DNA from: Shewanella mesophila
Lineage (GTDB): Bacteria; Pseudomonadota; Gammaproteobacteria; Enterobacterales; Shewanellaceae
DNA: 64,000 nt
Assembly: GCF_019457515.1 (NCBI RefSeq)
Contig: NZ_CP080421.1
Span: 3,348,001 to 3,412,000, forward strand
Direction of reading: 5' to 3'
Made by a program: the position numbers and the translations under genes. Below are positions 27,027 through 37,700 of this stretch, piece by piece. Under the pieces are notes generated by a model. The model worked only from the letters and a program-made list of their open reading frames with translations. It had not been told where the DNA came from and did not search any database. Within the stretch, counting starts at the first letter, position 1, and every line of letters starts with the position of its first letter.

Positions 27027-27641
27027 ATGTCAGACAACCAACAAGATTCAAACTGCAGTCGTATCAAAGAGTCTCACTTTAAAATTTTCAAACCTTATGG
27101 TTACCTGAGTCAGTTCGTACCCGAGCGACGTAAACGCAAACCGCTTCTGGCTGATTTAGCCGTCTTTCCGACAGGAATTATGGCTATTGGGCGCCTAGAT
27201 CATGATTCTGAAGGGTTATTACTGTTGACGACCGATGGGATGACAAGCCATCGAGTTCGCAGCAAATCAATAGAGAAAGAATATTATGTTCAAGTAGACG
27301 GAGATATAGATACTAAGGCATTAGCGCTGCTAACAACTGGGGTCGATATTGGTATTAAAGGAGAAAAGTACCACACCTTACCTTGTAAGGTATTTAAGCT
27401 CGCACAGGTTCCCGAATTACCCGATAGAGGACGAGCTATTCGTGATCCACGCCATGGACCGACAAGTTGGATATCCATTACCCTCACCGAAGGTAAAAAT
27501 CGCCAAATACGTAAAATGACAGCTGCAGTCGGCTTTGCTACCCTGCGCCTAGTGAGAGTGCGTATCGGCAATATTCACATCGATAATATGGACTCGGGCG
27601 AAGTGAGGCTGATAGAAGATCTACCCAGTGCAATATCTTGA
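27027..27641 (+). CDS. rluE: 23S rRNA pseudouridine synthase, RluE type
   Basis: 204 residues. RsuA/RluB/RluE/RluF family without the N-terminal S4 domain, which is the RluE layout. The catalytic aspartate is in GRLDHDSEGLLLLTTDG; other signatures are FKPYGYLSQF, EKEYYVQVDG, GKNRQIRKMTAAVGF and LVRVRIGNI. RluE modifies U2457 of 23S rRNA in E. coli. It is divergent from nagB, and may be affected by the operator between them. Confidence 0.88.
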   Translation: MSDNQQDSNCSRIKESHFKIFKPYGYLSQFVPERRKRKPLLADLAVFPTGIMAIGRLDHDSEGLLLLTTDGMTSHRVRSKSIEKEYYVQVDGDIDTKALALLTTGVDIGIKGEKYHTLPCKVFKLAQVPELPDRGRAIRDPRHGPTSWISITLTEGKNRQIRKMTAAVGFATLRLVRVRIGNIHIDNMDSGEVRLIEDLPSAIS

Positions 27642-27672
27642 GTGATCATCTCGCTATAAAGCCTATCGAAAT

Positions 27673-30168
27673 CTAAGATAAAAATGACTCTAAATCTTTT
27701 GCTAATAAAGGCTTACTGTAAAGGTAACCTTGTGCTTCATCGCATCCAGCATCAATCAGAAATTCGGCTTGCTCCTCGGTTTCAACCCCTTCGGCAATAA
27801 CCCTTAGGTTAAGGGCATGTCCCAAAGCGATAACAGCCTTAGCGATAGCCGTATTGTTACTATCACTGGGAATATCTCTGACAAATGATTGATCAATCTT
27901 TAACTTATGTATTGGTAACCGTTTAAGGTAATTGAGTGAAGAATAACCCGTTCCAAAATCATCCACAGACAACTCAAGGCCCAGCTCACCTAACTTCTTC
28001 AGCAAGGTGATCACCGTCTTAGGATCCGACATCATACAGCTTTCGGTCACCTCTAATTCCAAGTGATGCGGTGGCAAGCCTGTTTCATTTAATATCCTTT
28101 TGACGTCATCATAAAAGTTCGCTTGCTGTAACTGTGGGCCTGCGACATTAACAGAAATACGCTCAAAGGTTTTCCCCTCATCTAACCAGCGCATACCTTG
28201 AGTCGCCGCATTTTTTAGCACCCACAAGCCTATTTCATATATTAGACCGATTTTTTCTGCAACAGGGATAAAAACGGCTGGCGATATATGACCTAAACTT
28301 GGATCTTGCCAACGAAGTAGCGCCTCGAATCCACTGCATTTAAGCGTCGTGAAATTAACTTTCGGTTGATAAACCAGATGAAAAGCCTTGTTAGCAATCG
28401 CATCGTGAAGTGCACTTTGCAATTTCAGGTGTTCGATCGATTCCAGCGTTAACGATTGAGTATAAAATGCATAGTTATTTCGGCCATTAGTCTTGGCTCT
28501 ATGCATCGCTGCATCGGCGTTACTTAATAAGGTATCACAGTTGTCACCATCGCCAGGATAAAGGGCTATTCCCATACTCGCAGTGAGACGAATAGCACCA
28601 CCTTGGAACACAAAAGGTGCTTCAAATACTTCGCGTAACTGACTCACCATCAAAGAGACTTGATCGCTACTCTCGATATGGGATAACAGTGCCACAAACT
28701 CATCACTACCGAGACGAGCCAAAGTCCCTTGATTACCCAATTTAGCCGCTAGTCGCTGTGCAAGCTCTACCAAGACGGTATCGCCAGCAACATGACCAAA
28801 ACTATCATTAATATGCTTGAACAGATCGACATCGATAAAAATCAGTGCAAGTTCAGCTTCTTCTCGCTTAGCATGACGTAGCTCTTGTTCGAGTTGAGCT
28901 GAGAGTGTCATTCGGTTAGGTAACTGAGTCAATGGATCATGATAAACCAGCCGAGCTAACTCTTGCTCACTCTGTTTTTGCGCCGATATATCGGTAAATA
29001 CGGCGACAAAATAACGCACGTTATCATCATCGTCATACATTGAACTAATCGTCAGTCGCTCAGGGAAGATAGCACCACTTTTACGACGATTCCATACTTC
29101 GCCATGCCACTTACCTTGAGTCAAAATAGAGTGCCAAAGGGCTTCAAAAAACGCTTTACTATGGCGACCAGAATTGAATATTCGAGGATTTTTACCGATC
29201 ACTTCATCGCGACTAAATCCTGTGATATCAGTAAACGCACCATGAACTTCGACAATACGACCAGCGGCATCGGTGATCAACACCCCCTCTAACGAATTTT
29301 CAAATACGCTAGCGGCCATTTCTAACTGCTCTTGGGCGGCCTTATGGGAAGTAATGTTTCGCGTTATCCCTATAACCCCTTCTAAGATACCATCATCACT
29401 GACTACAGGTACTTTAGTGGTTTCAAGCCAAGATTGTTTGTCATCGGTCAAAAGACCTTGGCATTCAGCAGTCGTAACCTGCACGCCACGAACAATAGAA
29501 TCATGGTCTCCTTGTACGAAAGCCTCTGCTAGCATTGCGTCAAAGATCTCATCATCGGTACGGTTAATGATCTGATCTCGAGGACGGCCCCAAGCCCGCT
29601 CAACACTATGGTTAACAATGATGTATCGCCCAGCGATATCTTTCATCCATATATGTTCTTTGATGCTATCGATGAATAACTGCAGATCTATTGATGGGGA
29701 TAAAGAGGATTGCCTAAGTTCTATCTTTTGTTGACGCGAAGACTTAAATGCATGATTCAATGATAGTTCGATGGAATCGACACCCATCATAATCAATCTA
29801 TTCAAACCAGGGAAATTGTCACAATGAGCTGAATCGCCGACCTTATTAGGTACAAGACATAATGCACCATAGACCGCTTTTTGTGGCCACAGGATAGGAA
29901 TAAGACTGATGCCATCTTCAGACGTATAAACCTCTGTGGGCTCGATAAAATGTATAAAAGGTTTTAATAAATTAAGCCCAGATGCAACAAGCGAATCAGC
30001 CCGTTCTATATCTTCAGCCGAAGCGTTTTGACATTTTAGCTGTAAGCTTAACTCTTCTGAGTCGTCTAAAACGTAGAGTAAAATACTGCCATCAAAATGC
30101 TCAGACAGAGTATCTATAGACTCCTGCCATTTTTTAACTTGTTGTTGTGAAAGCTTAATGTCTATCAC
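27673..30168 (-). CDS. PAS-PAS-GGDEF-EAL protein, probable c-di-GMP phosphodiesterase
   Basis: 831 residues, no membrane segment. A GAF-like N-terminal region (about 1-165) is followed by PAS1 (about 168-285), PAS2 (about 288-400), GGDEF (about 405-565), and EAL (about 575-831). The GGDEF motif reads GSDEF (LARLGSDEF) and has no RxxD I-site, so cyclase activity is doubtful. The EAL side is complete: FEALLRW, VNVAGPQL, LEVTESC, DDFGTGYSSLNYLK, KIDQSFV, AEGVE, QGYLYSKPL. Net c-di-GMP breakdown, tuned by the PAS domains, is likely. The start is a GTG at 30168. Confidence 0.9.
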   Translation of the reverse strand: MIDIKLSQQQVKKWQESIDTLSEHFDGSILLYVLDDSEELSLQLKCQNASAEDIERADSLVASGLNLLKPFIHFIEPTEVYTSEDGISLIPILWPQKAVYGALCLVPNKVGDSAHCDNFPGLNRLIMMGVDSIELSLNHAFKSSRQQKIELRQSSLSPSIDLQLFIDSIKEHIWMKDIAGRYIIVNHSVERAWGRPRDQIINRTDDEIFDAMLAEAFVQGDHDSIVRGVQVTTAECQGLLTDDKQSWLETTKVPVVSDDGILEGVIGITRNITSHKAAQEQLEMAASVFENSLEGVLITDAAGRIVEVHGAFTDITGFSRDEVIGKNPRIFNSGRHSKAFFEALWHSILTQGKWHGEVWNRRKSGAIFPERLTISSMYDDDDNVRYFVAVFTDISAQKQSEQELARLVYHDPLTQLPNRMTLSAQLEQELRHAKREEAELALIFIDVDLFKHINDSFGHVAGDTVLVELAQRLAAKLGNQGTLARLGSDEFVALLSHIESSDQVSLMVSQLREVFEAPFVFQGGAIRLTASMGIALYPGDGDNCDTLLSNADAAMHRAKTNGRNNYAFYTQSLTLESIEHLKLQSALHDAIANKAFHLVYQPKVNFTTLKCSGFEALLRWQDPSLGHISPAVFIPVAEKIGLIYEIGLWVLKNAATQGMRWLDEGKTFERISVNVAGPQLQQANFYDDVKRILNETGLPPHHLELEVTESCMMSDPKTVITLLKKLGELGLELSVDDFGTGYSSLNYLKRLPIHKLKIDQSFVRDIPSDSNNTAIAKAVIALGHALNLRVIAEGVETEEQAEFLIDAGCDEAQGYLYSKPLLAKDLESFLS

Positions 30169-30508
30169 TATCTGCAGTTACCTTTAAAATATCAAAACAA
30201 AACTATGTTTTATCGTTATTTAGCATATCGTCATTTATTATGAATAGACACAGTCAAAATAAAAATTGTGGACGATTATAAACAAATAGAATTAAATCAT
30301 AGGTTAAAACACTATACACCCCGCTTGCTAAAAGTCGCTAGTAAAACGATTTATAAAACCTAGGTTAGCAGACAAGCTTATTATCTTGAGAACAGGTTGG
30401 TGATAGTAATACCAATCAGTATATGAAAGGAGATAAAGACTAGCGGTGAATACTCACCAGATATAAAAAAACCAGCCATTTGGCTGGTTTTTTAGCACCT
30501 TGCTAAAC
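30169..30508. other. Gap between the PAS-GGDEF-EAL gene and lysS
   Basis: AT-rich, with the promoter of the leftward c-di-GMP gene and the lysS terminator. A TAATACCAATC motif lies at 30407-30417; the same motif occurs at 10742-10752. No gene seen. Confidence 0.5.
30465..30493. terminator. Terminator downstream of lysS
   Basis: Stem AAAAAACCAGCC-ATT-TGGCTGGTTTTTT. Ends the prfB-lysS transcript in the leftward direction. Confidence 0.9.
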
Positions 30509-32011
30509 TTATCCTTGTGGACGCATAGCCGGGAATAAAATCACGTCACGAATGGTGTGTGTGTTAGTAAACAGCATCACCAAACGGTCAATACCGATAC
30601 CTTGACCCGCTGTTGGCGGTAAACCGTGCTCTAATGCCGTGATGTAATCAGCGTCATAGAACATAGCTTCATCATCACCAGCATCTTTGGCATCAACCTG
30701 TGCCTTAAAGCGTTTATCTTGATCTTCCGCATCGTTAAGCTCAGAGAAACCATTAGCCACTTCACGACCACCGATAAAGAACTCGAAACGATCGGTGATA
30801 AAATGGTTTTCATCATTACGACGTGCAAGTGGTGAAATGTCCGCAGGGTAACCGGTAATGAAAGTCGGCTGCATCAGCTTAGGCTCAGCAGTTTCACCGA
30901 AAATCTCTTCGAGCAACTGACCACAAGTCCAGAACTTCTCAATGGTCATGCCTAAGCTCTTAGCTAGGTCACGCATAAATTCAACGTCTTTAACCTCTTC
31001 ATAGGTCATTGACTGAATGGTTTCATTGTCTGGGTTATACTTCTTAATTGCGTCTAGCATGCTTAAACGCGCATAAGGACCACCAAAATCAACGGTATGT
31101 TCACCGTACGGAAGCTGTGCGCTACCACATAGTTCAATCGCGATAGAACTGAGCATCTCTTCGGTAAGATCCATTAAATCTTTATAGTCTGCATACGCCA
31201 TATAGAATTCCATCATAGTGAATTCAGGGTTATGACGAGGCGAAAGACCTTCGTTACGGAAGTTACGGTTGATCTCAAATACTCGCTCAAAACCGCCAAC
31301 CACTAGACGCTTAAGGTAAAGCTCAGGCGCAATACGCAGATACATAGCGATATCAAGCGCATTATGATGGGTTTCGAACGGACGAGCAGATGCGCCGCCA
31401 GGAATGCTATGCATCATTGGGGTTTCAACTTCCATGAACTCTTTTTTGATCATGAAGTTACGGATTGCAGATACCACTTTAGAACGCATAATAAACGCAT
31501 TACGAGAATCTTCGTTAACGATCAAATCGACATAACGCTGACGATAACGAGTCTCTTGGTCAGTTAGACCGTGGAACTTTTCAGGTAGTGGGCGCAGTGC
31601 CTTAGTCAGTAATTGATACTCTTCCATGTTGACGTAAAGATCGCCTTTACCTGAAAGATGCAATTGACCAGTAACACCAATAATGTCGCCAATATCGAGA
31701 CCTTGATATTTCTCTTTCAGCTCTTTCTGTACGTCTTTACCCGCATAAGCCTGAATACGACCGCTCACATCTTGGATAACCAAGAATGGACCACGTTTTG
31801 CCATGATACGGCCAGCGATAGAACGCTGAATATTCATGCCTTCCAACTCTTCTTTGGTGTTGTGACCAAATTCAGCTTGGATATCTGCCGCTTTATGTTT
31901 TCGATCGAAGTTATTTGGGTGACCGTTAGCAGGGCAAGAAGCGCGTACATGCTCCAACTTGGCACGGCGCTCTGCAATTAACTTGTTTTCGTCTTGAGTT
32001 TGTTCAGTCAT
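30509..32011 (-). CDS. lysS: Lysyl-tRNA synthetase
   Basis: 500 residues, class II synthetase. N-terminal OB-fold anticodon-binding domain (to about 145: [21 protein letters not shown]), then the catalytic core with motif 1 ([20 protein letters not shown] in two parts), motif 2 ([20 protein letters not shown]) and motif 3 ([11 protein letters not shown]). It is cotranscribed with prfB (12-bp gap), the common gammaproteobacterial pair. A GAGAGAAG site precedes the ATG. Confidence 0.96.
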   Translation of the reverse strand: MTEQTQDENKLIAERRAKLEHVRASCPANGHPNNFDRKHKAADIQAEFGHNTKEELEGMNIQRSIAGRIMAKRGPFLVIQDVSGRIQAYAGKDVQKELKEKYQGLDIGDIIGVTGQLHLSGKGDLYVNMEEYQLLTKALRPLPEKFHGLTDQETRYRQRYVDLIVNEDSRNAFIMRSKVVSAIRNFMIKKEFMEVETPMMHSIPGGASARPFETHHNALDIAMYLRIAPELYLKRLVVGGFERVFEINRNFRNEGLSPRHNPEFTMMEFYMAYADYKDLMDLTEEMLSSIAIELCGSAQLPYGEHTVDFGGPYARLSMLDAIKKYNPDNETIQSMTYEEVKDVEFMRDLAKSLGMTIEKFWTCGQLLEEIFGETAEPKLMQPTFITGYPADISPLARRNDENHFITDRFEFFIGGREVANGFSELNDAEDQDKRFKAQVDAKDAGDDEAMFYDADYITALEHGLPPTAGQGIGIDRLVMLFTNTHTIRDVILFPAMRPQG

Positions 32012-32023
32012 CTTCTTCTCTCG

Positions 32024-33122
32024 TTAAAGGCCAGATTTCAGGCTAGCTTCAATAAACTTATCCAGATCGCCATCGAGGACGCTCTGAGTATTTCGATTCT
32101 CTACACCGGTGCGCAGATCTTTAATACGCGCATCGTCGAGCACATATGAGCGGATCTGGCTGCCCCAACCGATATCAGACTTAGCATCTTCGGCGGCTTG
32201 TTTGTCGGCGTTCTGTTTGAGCATCTCTAACTCATACAGTTTTGCTTTTAGCTGTTTCATCGCCGCATCACGGTTCTTATGTTGCGAACGGTCATTTTGG
32301 CACTGCACCACGGTATTAGTCGGCAAGTGAGTAATACGAATCGCCGATTCAGTCTTGTTGACGTGCTGACCACCAGCACCCGACGCACGATAGGTATCTA
32401 TTCGCAAATCTGACGGATTAATGTCAATTTCAATTGAGTCATCAATCTCTGGATAGACAAACACCGAGCAGAAAGAGGTGTGGCGCTTACCCGACGAATC
32501 GAATGGTGATTTACGCACTAAGCGATGTACGCCTGTTTCGGTACGTAATGAGCCAAATGCATACTCACCAGTAAACTTAATGGTCGCCCCTTTGATACCG
32601 GCAACGTCACCATCGGTCACTTCCATCAACTCAGGCTTATAACCTTTTGCTTCCCCCCAACGCAAATACATGCGCAGTACCATGTTGGCCCAATCTTGCG
32701 CCTCTGTCCCACCAGAGCCAGATTGAATATCCAAGTAGCAGTCGGATGCGTCATGAGGACCTGAGAACATGCGGCGGAACTCGAGTTCTTCTAAGCGTTT
32801 TTCTAAATCACTCAGCTCACTAGAGGCATCGTTAAAGGTCTCTTCATCGTCTTCTTCGATAGCAAGTTCGAGAAGACCTTCAATATCTTCCAAACCACTA
32901 TCCATATCATCGATAGTTTTGACCACCGCTTCGAGCGAAGCGCGCTCTTTCCCCAATGCCTGAGCATTATCGGGATCATTCCACACTTCAGAGCTTTCGA
33001 GCTCTCGGCTGACTTCTTCTAGACGCTCACTCTTGGCATCATAGTCAAAGATACCCCCGAAGGAGTTGGGTACGGTCAGCCAATTCCTTGATTTTAAATT
33101 TAACCGGATTAACTTCAAACAT
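32024..33122 (-). CDS. prfB: Peptide chain release factor 2, with programmed +1 frameshift
   Basis: RF2 recognises UAA and UGA. Starting at ATG 33122 ([20 protein letters not shown]), the frame runs to CTT TGA at 33050-33045; reading then shifts +1 at the classical slippery CTT-TGA-C (LRGYL then DYDAKSERL). A G-rich Shine-Dalgarno-like stretch (CGGGGG) precedes it. The product is 365 residues, as in E. coli. The main frame has the stop-codon motif SPF (KSPFDSSG) and the peptidyl-transferase motif GGQ ([10 protein letters not shown]). The gene spans 1099 bp, one over a codon multiple, as expected. Confidence 0.96.
33037..33060 (-). promoter_or_regulatory. prfB autoregulatory frameshift site
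   Basis: On the minus strand: CGGGGG, TAT, CTT TGA C. The internal Shine-Dalgarno-like run sits three bases before the slippery CTT codon. Low RF2 slows termination at TGA and favours the +1 slip. Confidence 0.93.
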
Positions 33123-33537
33123 GACTTTTTCTACTTAAAAAACGATGGGCAGGAGTGCAAACGCGGTATTTTAACTCAATCCCCCACTTTAGCCTAGGGG
33201 CTGTTGGCTTTTTACAGCTTGTTTTTAGCGCTGTTTATTGGCAATTTTTACAATGCCAATACAAGGCGCTTAAGCTATTTTCCACAAATCGCCTTTAACA
33301 CCGCAAAAATGACTAACAAAGCTAGCCCATTGAGCTCCTTGATACACTTGATATTGCGCTTTTAACCGATTTTAGCTTACGGCTTACGCTTACTGTCTCA
33401 AGCTTGTTAATTATCCCTAATTTAATTTAAGGATGAGAGTGAGCGAAAACCAATATAGATTCAAGGGTTAGCAACACTTTTTTATGAGATTTAAGACACA
33501 CCTCACCAATTGAAATTTGCTGGCTATACTTTTTAAT
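33123..33537. other. Gap between prfB and channel gene with hairpin
   Basis: No gene seen. A perfect inverted repeat TATTGGCA / TGCCAATA (33236-33243, 33254-33261) lies inside a longer, less perfect symmetric stretch. It looks like a small intergenic repeat. Confidence 0.5.
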
Positions 33538-34521
33538 ATGAACCAAAAGCGAAGCCAATGCTGCTACCACGAAGATGAAGGATTTTCATGCACTGAACCT
33601 GCTGAACCTTCTGGTCTGTGTTATTGGCATGATCCCAAAATCATCAAAGATAAGCCGGAAGATATTGCTAGGCTCGAGGAGTATGCTCGAGGTGGCGGCA
33701 TGCTTCGAGGTATAAGCCTTAAGCGTGCTCAACTCCCAGGTATAGACTTGGTTCGTCATCATCAAAAAACGGGATTTGACATGAGCCATGTCGAGCTTTA
33801 TCGAGCCAATCTGCAAGGCGCGCACATGTTTAACCTAAATTTGCAAAATGCCAGTTTAATGAAGGCGGATCTACGAGAAGCAAATGTCCACTGCGCTAAC
33901 CTAGTCAATACCAACTTGCTCGGGATAAAGTGGAACGGCGCAAAAATTGAAAATATTCATACGGGTAAAGTGCTCAAGCAGGAGCGTTTAGCTAACGAAG
34001 CCGAACGCCTTGGCGAACATGAGATCGCCCAAGACTATTTTGAACAAACAGAAGAGATCTATCGCGATCTGCGCAAAGCCGCCGAACGAGAAGGTCTGTT
34101 CGCCATGGCTGGTAACTACCTGCGTAAAGAGCTTACGATGCGCCGTCATCAAATGCCTAAATACAGCTATTCTCGCATGCTATCGAAAATGATCGACATT
34201 TTTTGCGGCTACGGCGAGGCCCCAACGAGAGTGATCGGCTTTTCAATGGGATTGATCTTTGTCTGCGCCCTGCTCTACCTTTTTACGGGACTAAATTATG
34301 ATGGCAATGTACATATTTTTAAGTTGAGCAATAGTTTCACGACTAACCTATCGCTATTTTTTAATTGTCTGTACTACTCAGTCGTCACATTTACCACCTT
34401 GGGATATGGCGACTTTACCCCCATTGGATACTCTCGGGCTATTGCCGCCATAGAGGCCTTTACCGGTAGTTTTACCATCGCATTATTTGTGGTCGTATTT
34501 GTGAAAAAAATGACCCGATAG
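33538..34521 (+). CDS. Pentapeptide-repeat protein fused to a two-TM potassium channel
   Basis: 327 residues from ATG 33538. Order: a Cys/His-rich head (C8, C9, H11, C18, C28, H31) that looks able to bind zinc; pentapeptide repeats at about 58-140 (LYRANLQGAHMFNLNLQNASLMKADLREAN read in parts); a charged helical linker; two membrane helices around a pore loop. The pore carries the K+ selectivity filter TTLGYGD at 286-292. It has no voltage sensor. The soluble domain is expected in the cytoplasm and may gate the pore or dock it. It is a single gene divergent from prfB, with a weak ribosome site. Confidence 0.88.
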   Translation: MNQKRSQCCYHEDEGFSCTEPAEPSGLCYWHDPKIIKDKPEDIARLEEYARGGGMLRGISLKRAQLPGIDLVRHHQKTGFDMSHVELYRANLQGAHMFNLNLQNASLMKADLREANVHCANLVNTNLLGIKWNGAKIENIHTGKVLKQERLANEAERLGEHEIAQDYFEQTEEIYRDLRKAAEREGLFAMAGNYLRKELTMRRHQMPKYSYSRMLSKMIDIFCGYGEAPTRVIGFSMGLIFVCALLYLFTGLNYDGNVHIFKLSNSFTTNLSLFFNCLYYSVVTFTTLGYGDFTPIGYSRAIAAIEAFTGSFTIALFVVVFVKKMTR

Positions 34522-34760
34522 CTCTCTCTTATTAGCAAAACAAGACGAAGATCACTAACCAGCCCAAGCCAGTCGCGATACGAGCACACTCTTAAGTACT
34601 ATCGTGATCTCAACCACATAAACAGCATAAATATGCACTACTAAGACCTCTAGCTAAAACGGCTCTGGGTATACTCAAGCAAAACCTTAATCTCAAAATG
34701 TACTAACTCAGGGTCATGGATTGCCGAGCATAGTTAACGATTCTAATAAAGGTCCCTACA

Positions 34761-37700
34761 ATGATAACACTCACCATCGACGGTCGAACGGTCACAGCCA
34801 AGCGGGGAGAGAACCTACTCCAATGCGCCACAAATTCAGGCATAGCGATCCCCAGCCTATGTCATCAAGGCATGCAAACGGATGGCAAACAAGAATGCGG
34901 TCTTTGCTATGTTGAGACTACTGACGGCTCGGGCAATATGGCGACCATTAAAGCCTGTGAAACCAGAATAACGGAAACTGTCAGCGTCATAACCCATTCA
35001 GCCGCGCTGAGTAAGATCCGCCAAGCGTCTTTAAAACACCTGCTTAGCGATCACTTTGCCGATTGTGAAGCTCCTTGCCAGCAAGCCTGTCCCGCTGGTG
35101 TCGATGTGCAATCCTACCTATTTCAAATAGCCCAGGGAAATCACCGAGAAGCGGTAAAGATCATTAAAGAGACCCTGCCCCTACCTTTATCCATAGGCCG
35201 TGTATGTCCAGCTTTTTGTGAATCTGCGTGTCGCCGAGGCGAACTCGATGAGCCATTAGCCATAAGGCAACTTAAACGCCATGCGGCGGATATCGATCTA
35301 CAAGGCGACAGTTATATTCCGAATAGATCGCCCTCTACAGGGAAGAAAGTCGCCATTGTTGGTAGCGGCCCTGCGGGGATAAGCGCAGGTTTTTATCTAT
35401 CCAATGCAGGCCATGAAGTCACTCTATATGAAGCTATGCCCAAAGCTGGCGGCTGGCTCAGATATGGTATTCCTGAGTATCGCCTACCTAAGGCGATACT
35501 GGATCAAGAGATAGAATTACTCTGCAAAAATGGGATGAATATTCAAACGGATACCCGCTTGGGTAAGGATATTCATCTTAGTGGCCTACTGGACGCTTTC
35601 GATGCAGTCTGCCTAGCAATTGGTGCACAGAAAGCCGTACCTATGAACTACCCAGGTGTCGAGCTGGATGGCTGCTATCTAGGAGTCGACTACCTAAAAG
35701 ATCATTGTACTAATAAGCACTATATTACTGGCAAAAAGGTCGCCGTCATTGGCGGTGGCAATACTGCAATAGACTGTGCCCGCACTGCACTCAGAGAAGG
35801 CGCAGAGGTCACATTGGTTTATCGGCGCACTCGTGATGAGATGCCTGCCGAAGATTATGAAATTGAAGAGGCCGAACACGAAGGTGTGCGCTTCTATTTC
35901 CTCACCAATCCAATCGAGAACCATGCCGATAGCAATGGCCGCATCAACAGTGTCACCTTAGAGAAGATGGCCCTAGGTGAAGCAGATGCCTCAGGCAGAC
36001 GCTCACCCAAAGCCACTGGCGAAACCTTTGTTGAGGACTTCGACACGGTGATCCCTGCGGTATCACAAACGCCCGATATGGAATTTCTTGGTCACCCAAA
36101 GAGCCTGTTGTCGACCGGTGAAGTAGCACTAACGCGCTGGAACACCTTCTCTGGCTGCGAACACACCATGTCATCTGGCATTGAAAAGCTGTTTGTTCTA
36201 GGTGACTCTCGAACTGGGCCCGCCACAGCGGTAGCCGCCGTCGCCGATGGAAAGAAGGCCGCCGAAGCGATCGAAAAACAACTTAACGGCCAGCTCGTCT
36301 GTGGACTCACACAAACATCATTTAACTCAGAGAAACGTAGCCAAGCACCATTAAATCTTAGCCATTTTCCTCAGCGATTGAAGCAGCAAAAAGCGACAAT
36401 GGCAGAGCTTTCAATAGATGAAAGACAACAAAACTTCGATGAAATTGAACTTGGGTTTAGCGATGAAATTGCCATAGCAGAAGCGGCTCGCTGCCTCGAG
36501 TGTGGCTGCCAAGCTAACACCGATTGCAAACTCAGAGATTATGCCAGCGAATATCGAATAGATAGTAAGACTCTGGACAGCGAACAGCATAGACACTTCG
36601 TTCAAGATAGCAGTACGCCTTTTATCAACTTTGACCCCAATCGCTGCATCAGTTGCGGCGCCTGCGTAGCCATGTGTCACCAACAGGCTGGGCACAATGC
36701 AATTAGTTTTGAGGCCGATAGTTATCTGGCAATTCCACAAGGGGCCTCACAGAGCACACTTCGTCAGGCTCCTCGCGCAGGATTTAACGTCACCATGGCG
36801 GACAGTCAATGCGTGCAGTGCGGCAACTGTGTTCAAGTTTGTCCAACTGGCGCGCTAACAGATGCTCGCGATAAGACTCAAGGTCGTAAGGCAGCGCTAA
36901 AACAAACATCCACAATCTGCACCTATTGTGGAATTGGTTGCGGAATTACCCTACATACCGATCCCGCCAACGACAAAATACTGCATGTCAGTGGCAACGC
37001 AGCATCGCCTGTTAACGAGGGAATGCTGTGTGTCAAAGGGCGATTTGGCTTCGATTTTGTGAATAGCAATGAGCGTCTCACCACACCGCTACTGCGTAAA
37101 CAGGGGCGACTGGTCGAAGTCAGCTGGGATGAAGCTATCTCTCATATTGCAAGCAAGCTTAAGCAGATCAAAGTTCAGCATGGTAGCGATGCTATTGCTG
37201 GTTTGGCCTCAGCCAAGGCGACCAATGAAGATAACTATCTGTTTCAAAAATTATTTAGAAGTGTTATCGGCACCAACAATATCGATCACTGCGCGCGCTT
37301 ATGTCACGCCTCTACGGTAACGGCTTTGCAAGACTCCCTTGGCAGCGGCGCCATGACTAACGATATTCCATCGATCAAAGAGTCTGATCTCATCTTTATA
37401 CTAGGCTCAGATACCGAGGCGGCTCATCCTATTATCGCCTCTAAGATTAAACAAGCTGTTGATCAACATGGTGCGAGGTTAGTTGTCGCTGACCCCAAAC
37501 GAGTCAGTATTGCCGATAAAGCCGAGCTTTATCTTTGCCACCGTCCAGGCTCAGATGTGATGCTACTGAATGCCTTGATGCAGCAAATTATTACAAATAA
37601 TTGGCACGATCTTGATTACATTGAACGCCGTGTCGATGGTTACAGCGAGCTATATAAAGAGGTGATGAAGCCAGATTACAGTCTCGAAAATGCGGCATTG

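Noticed and set aside
33586..33825. Minus-strand ORF inside the channel gene
   Set aside because: Reverse-strand shadow of the pentapeptide-repeat coding sequence with no domain signature.
37260..37320. Selenocysteine (in-frame TGA) in the formate-dehydrogenase-like gene
   Set aside because: The Mo-ligand position is TGT (C848) and no in-frame TGA occurs; the gene is a Cys form.
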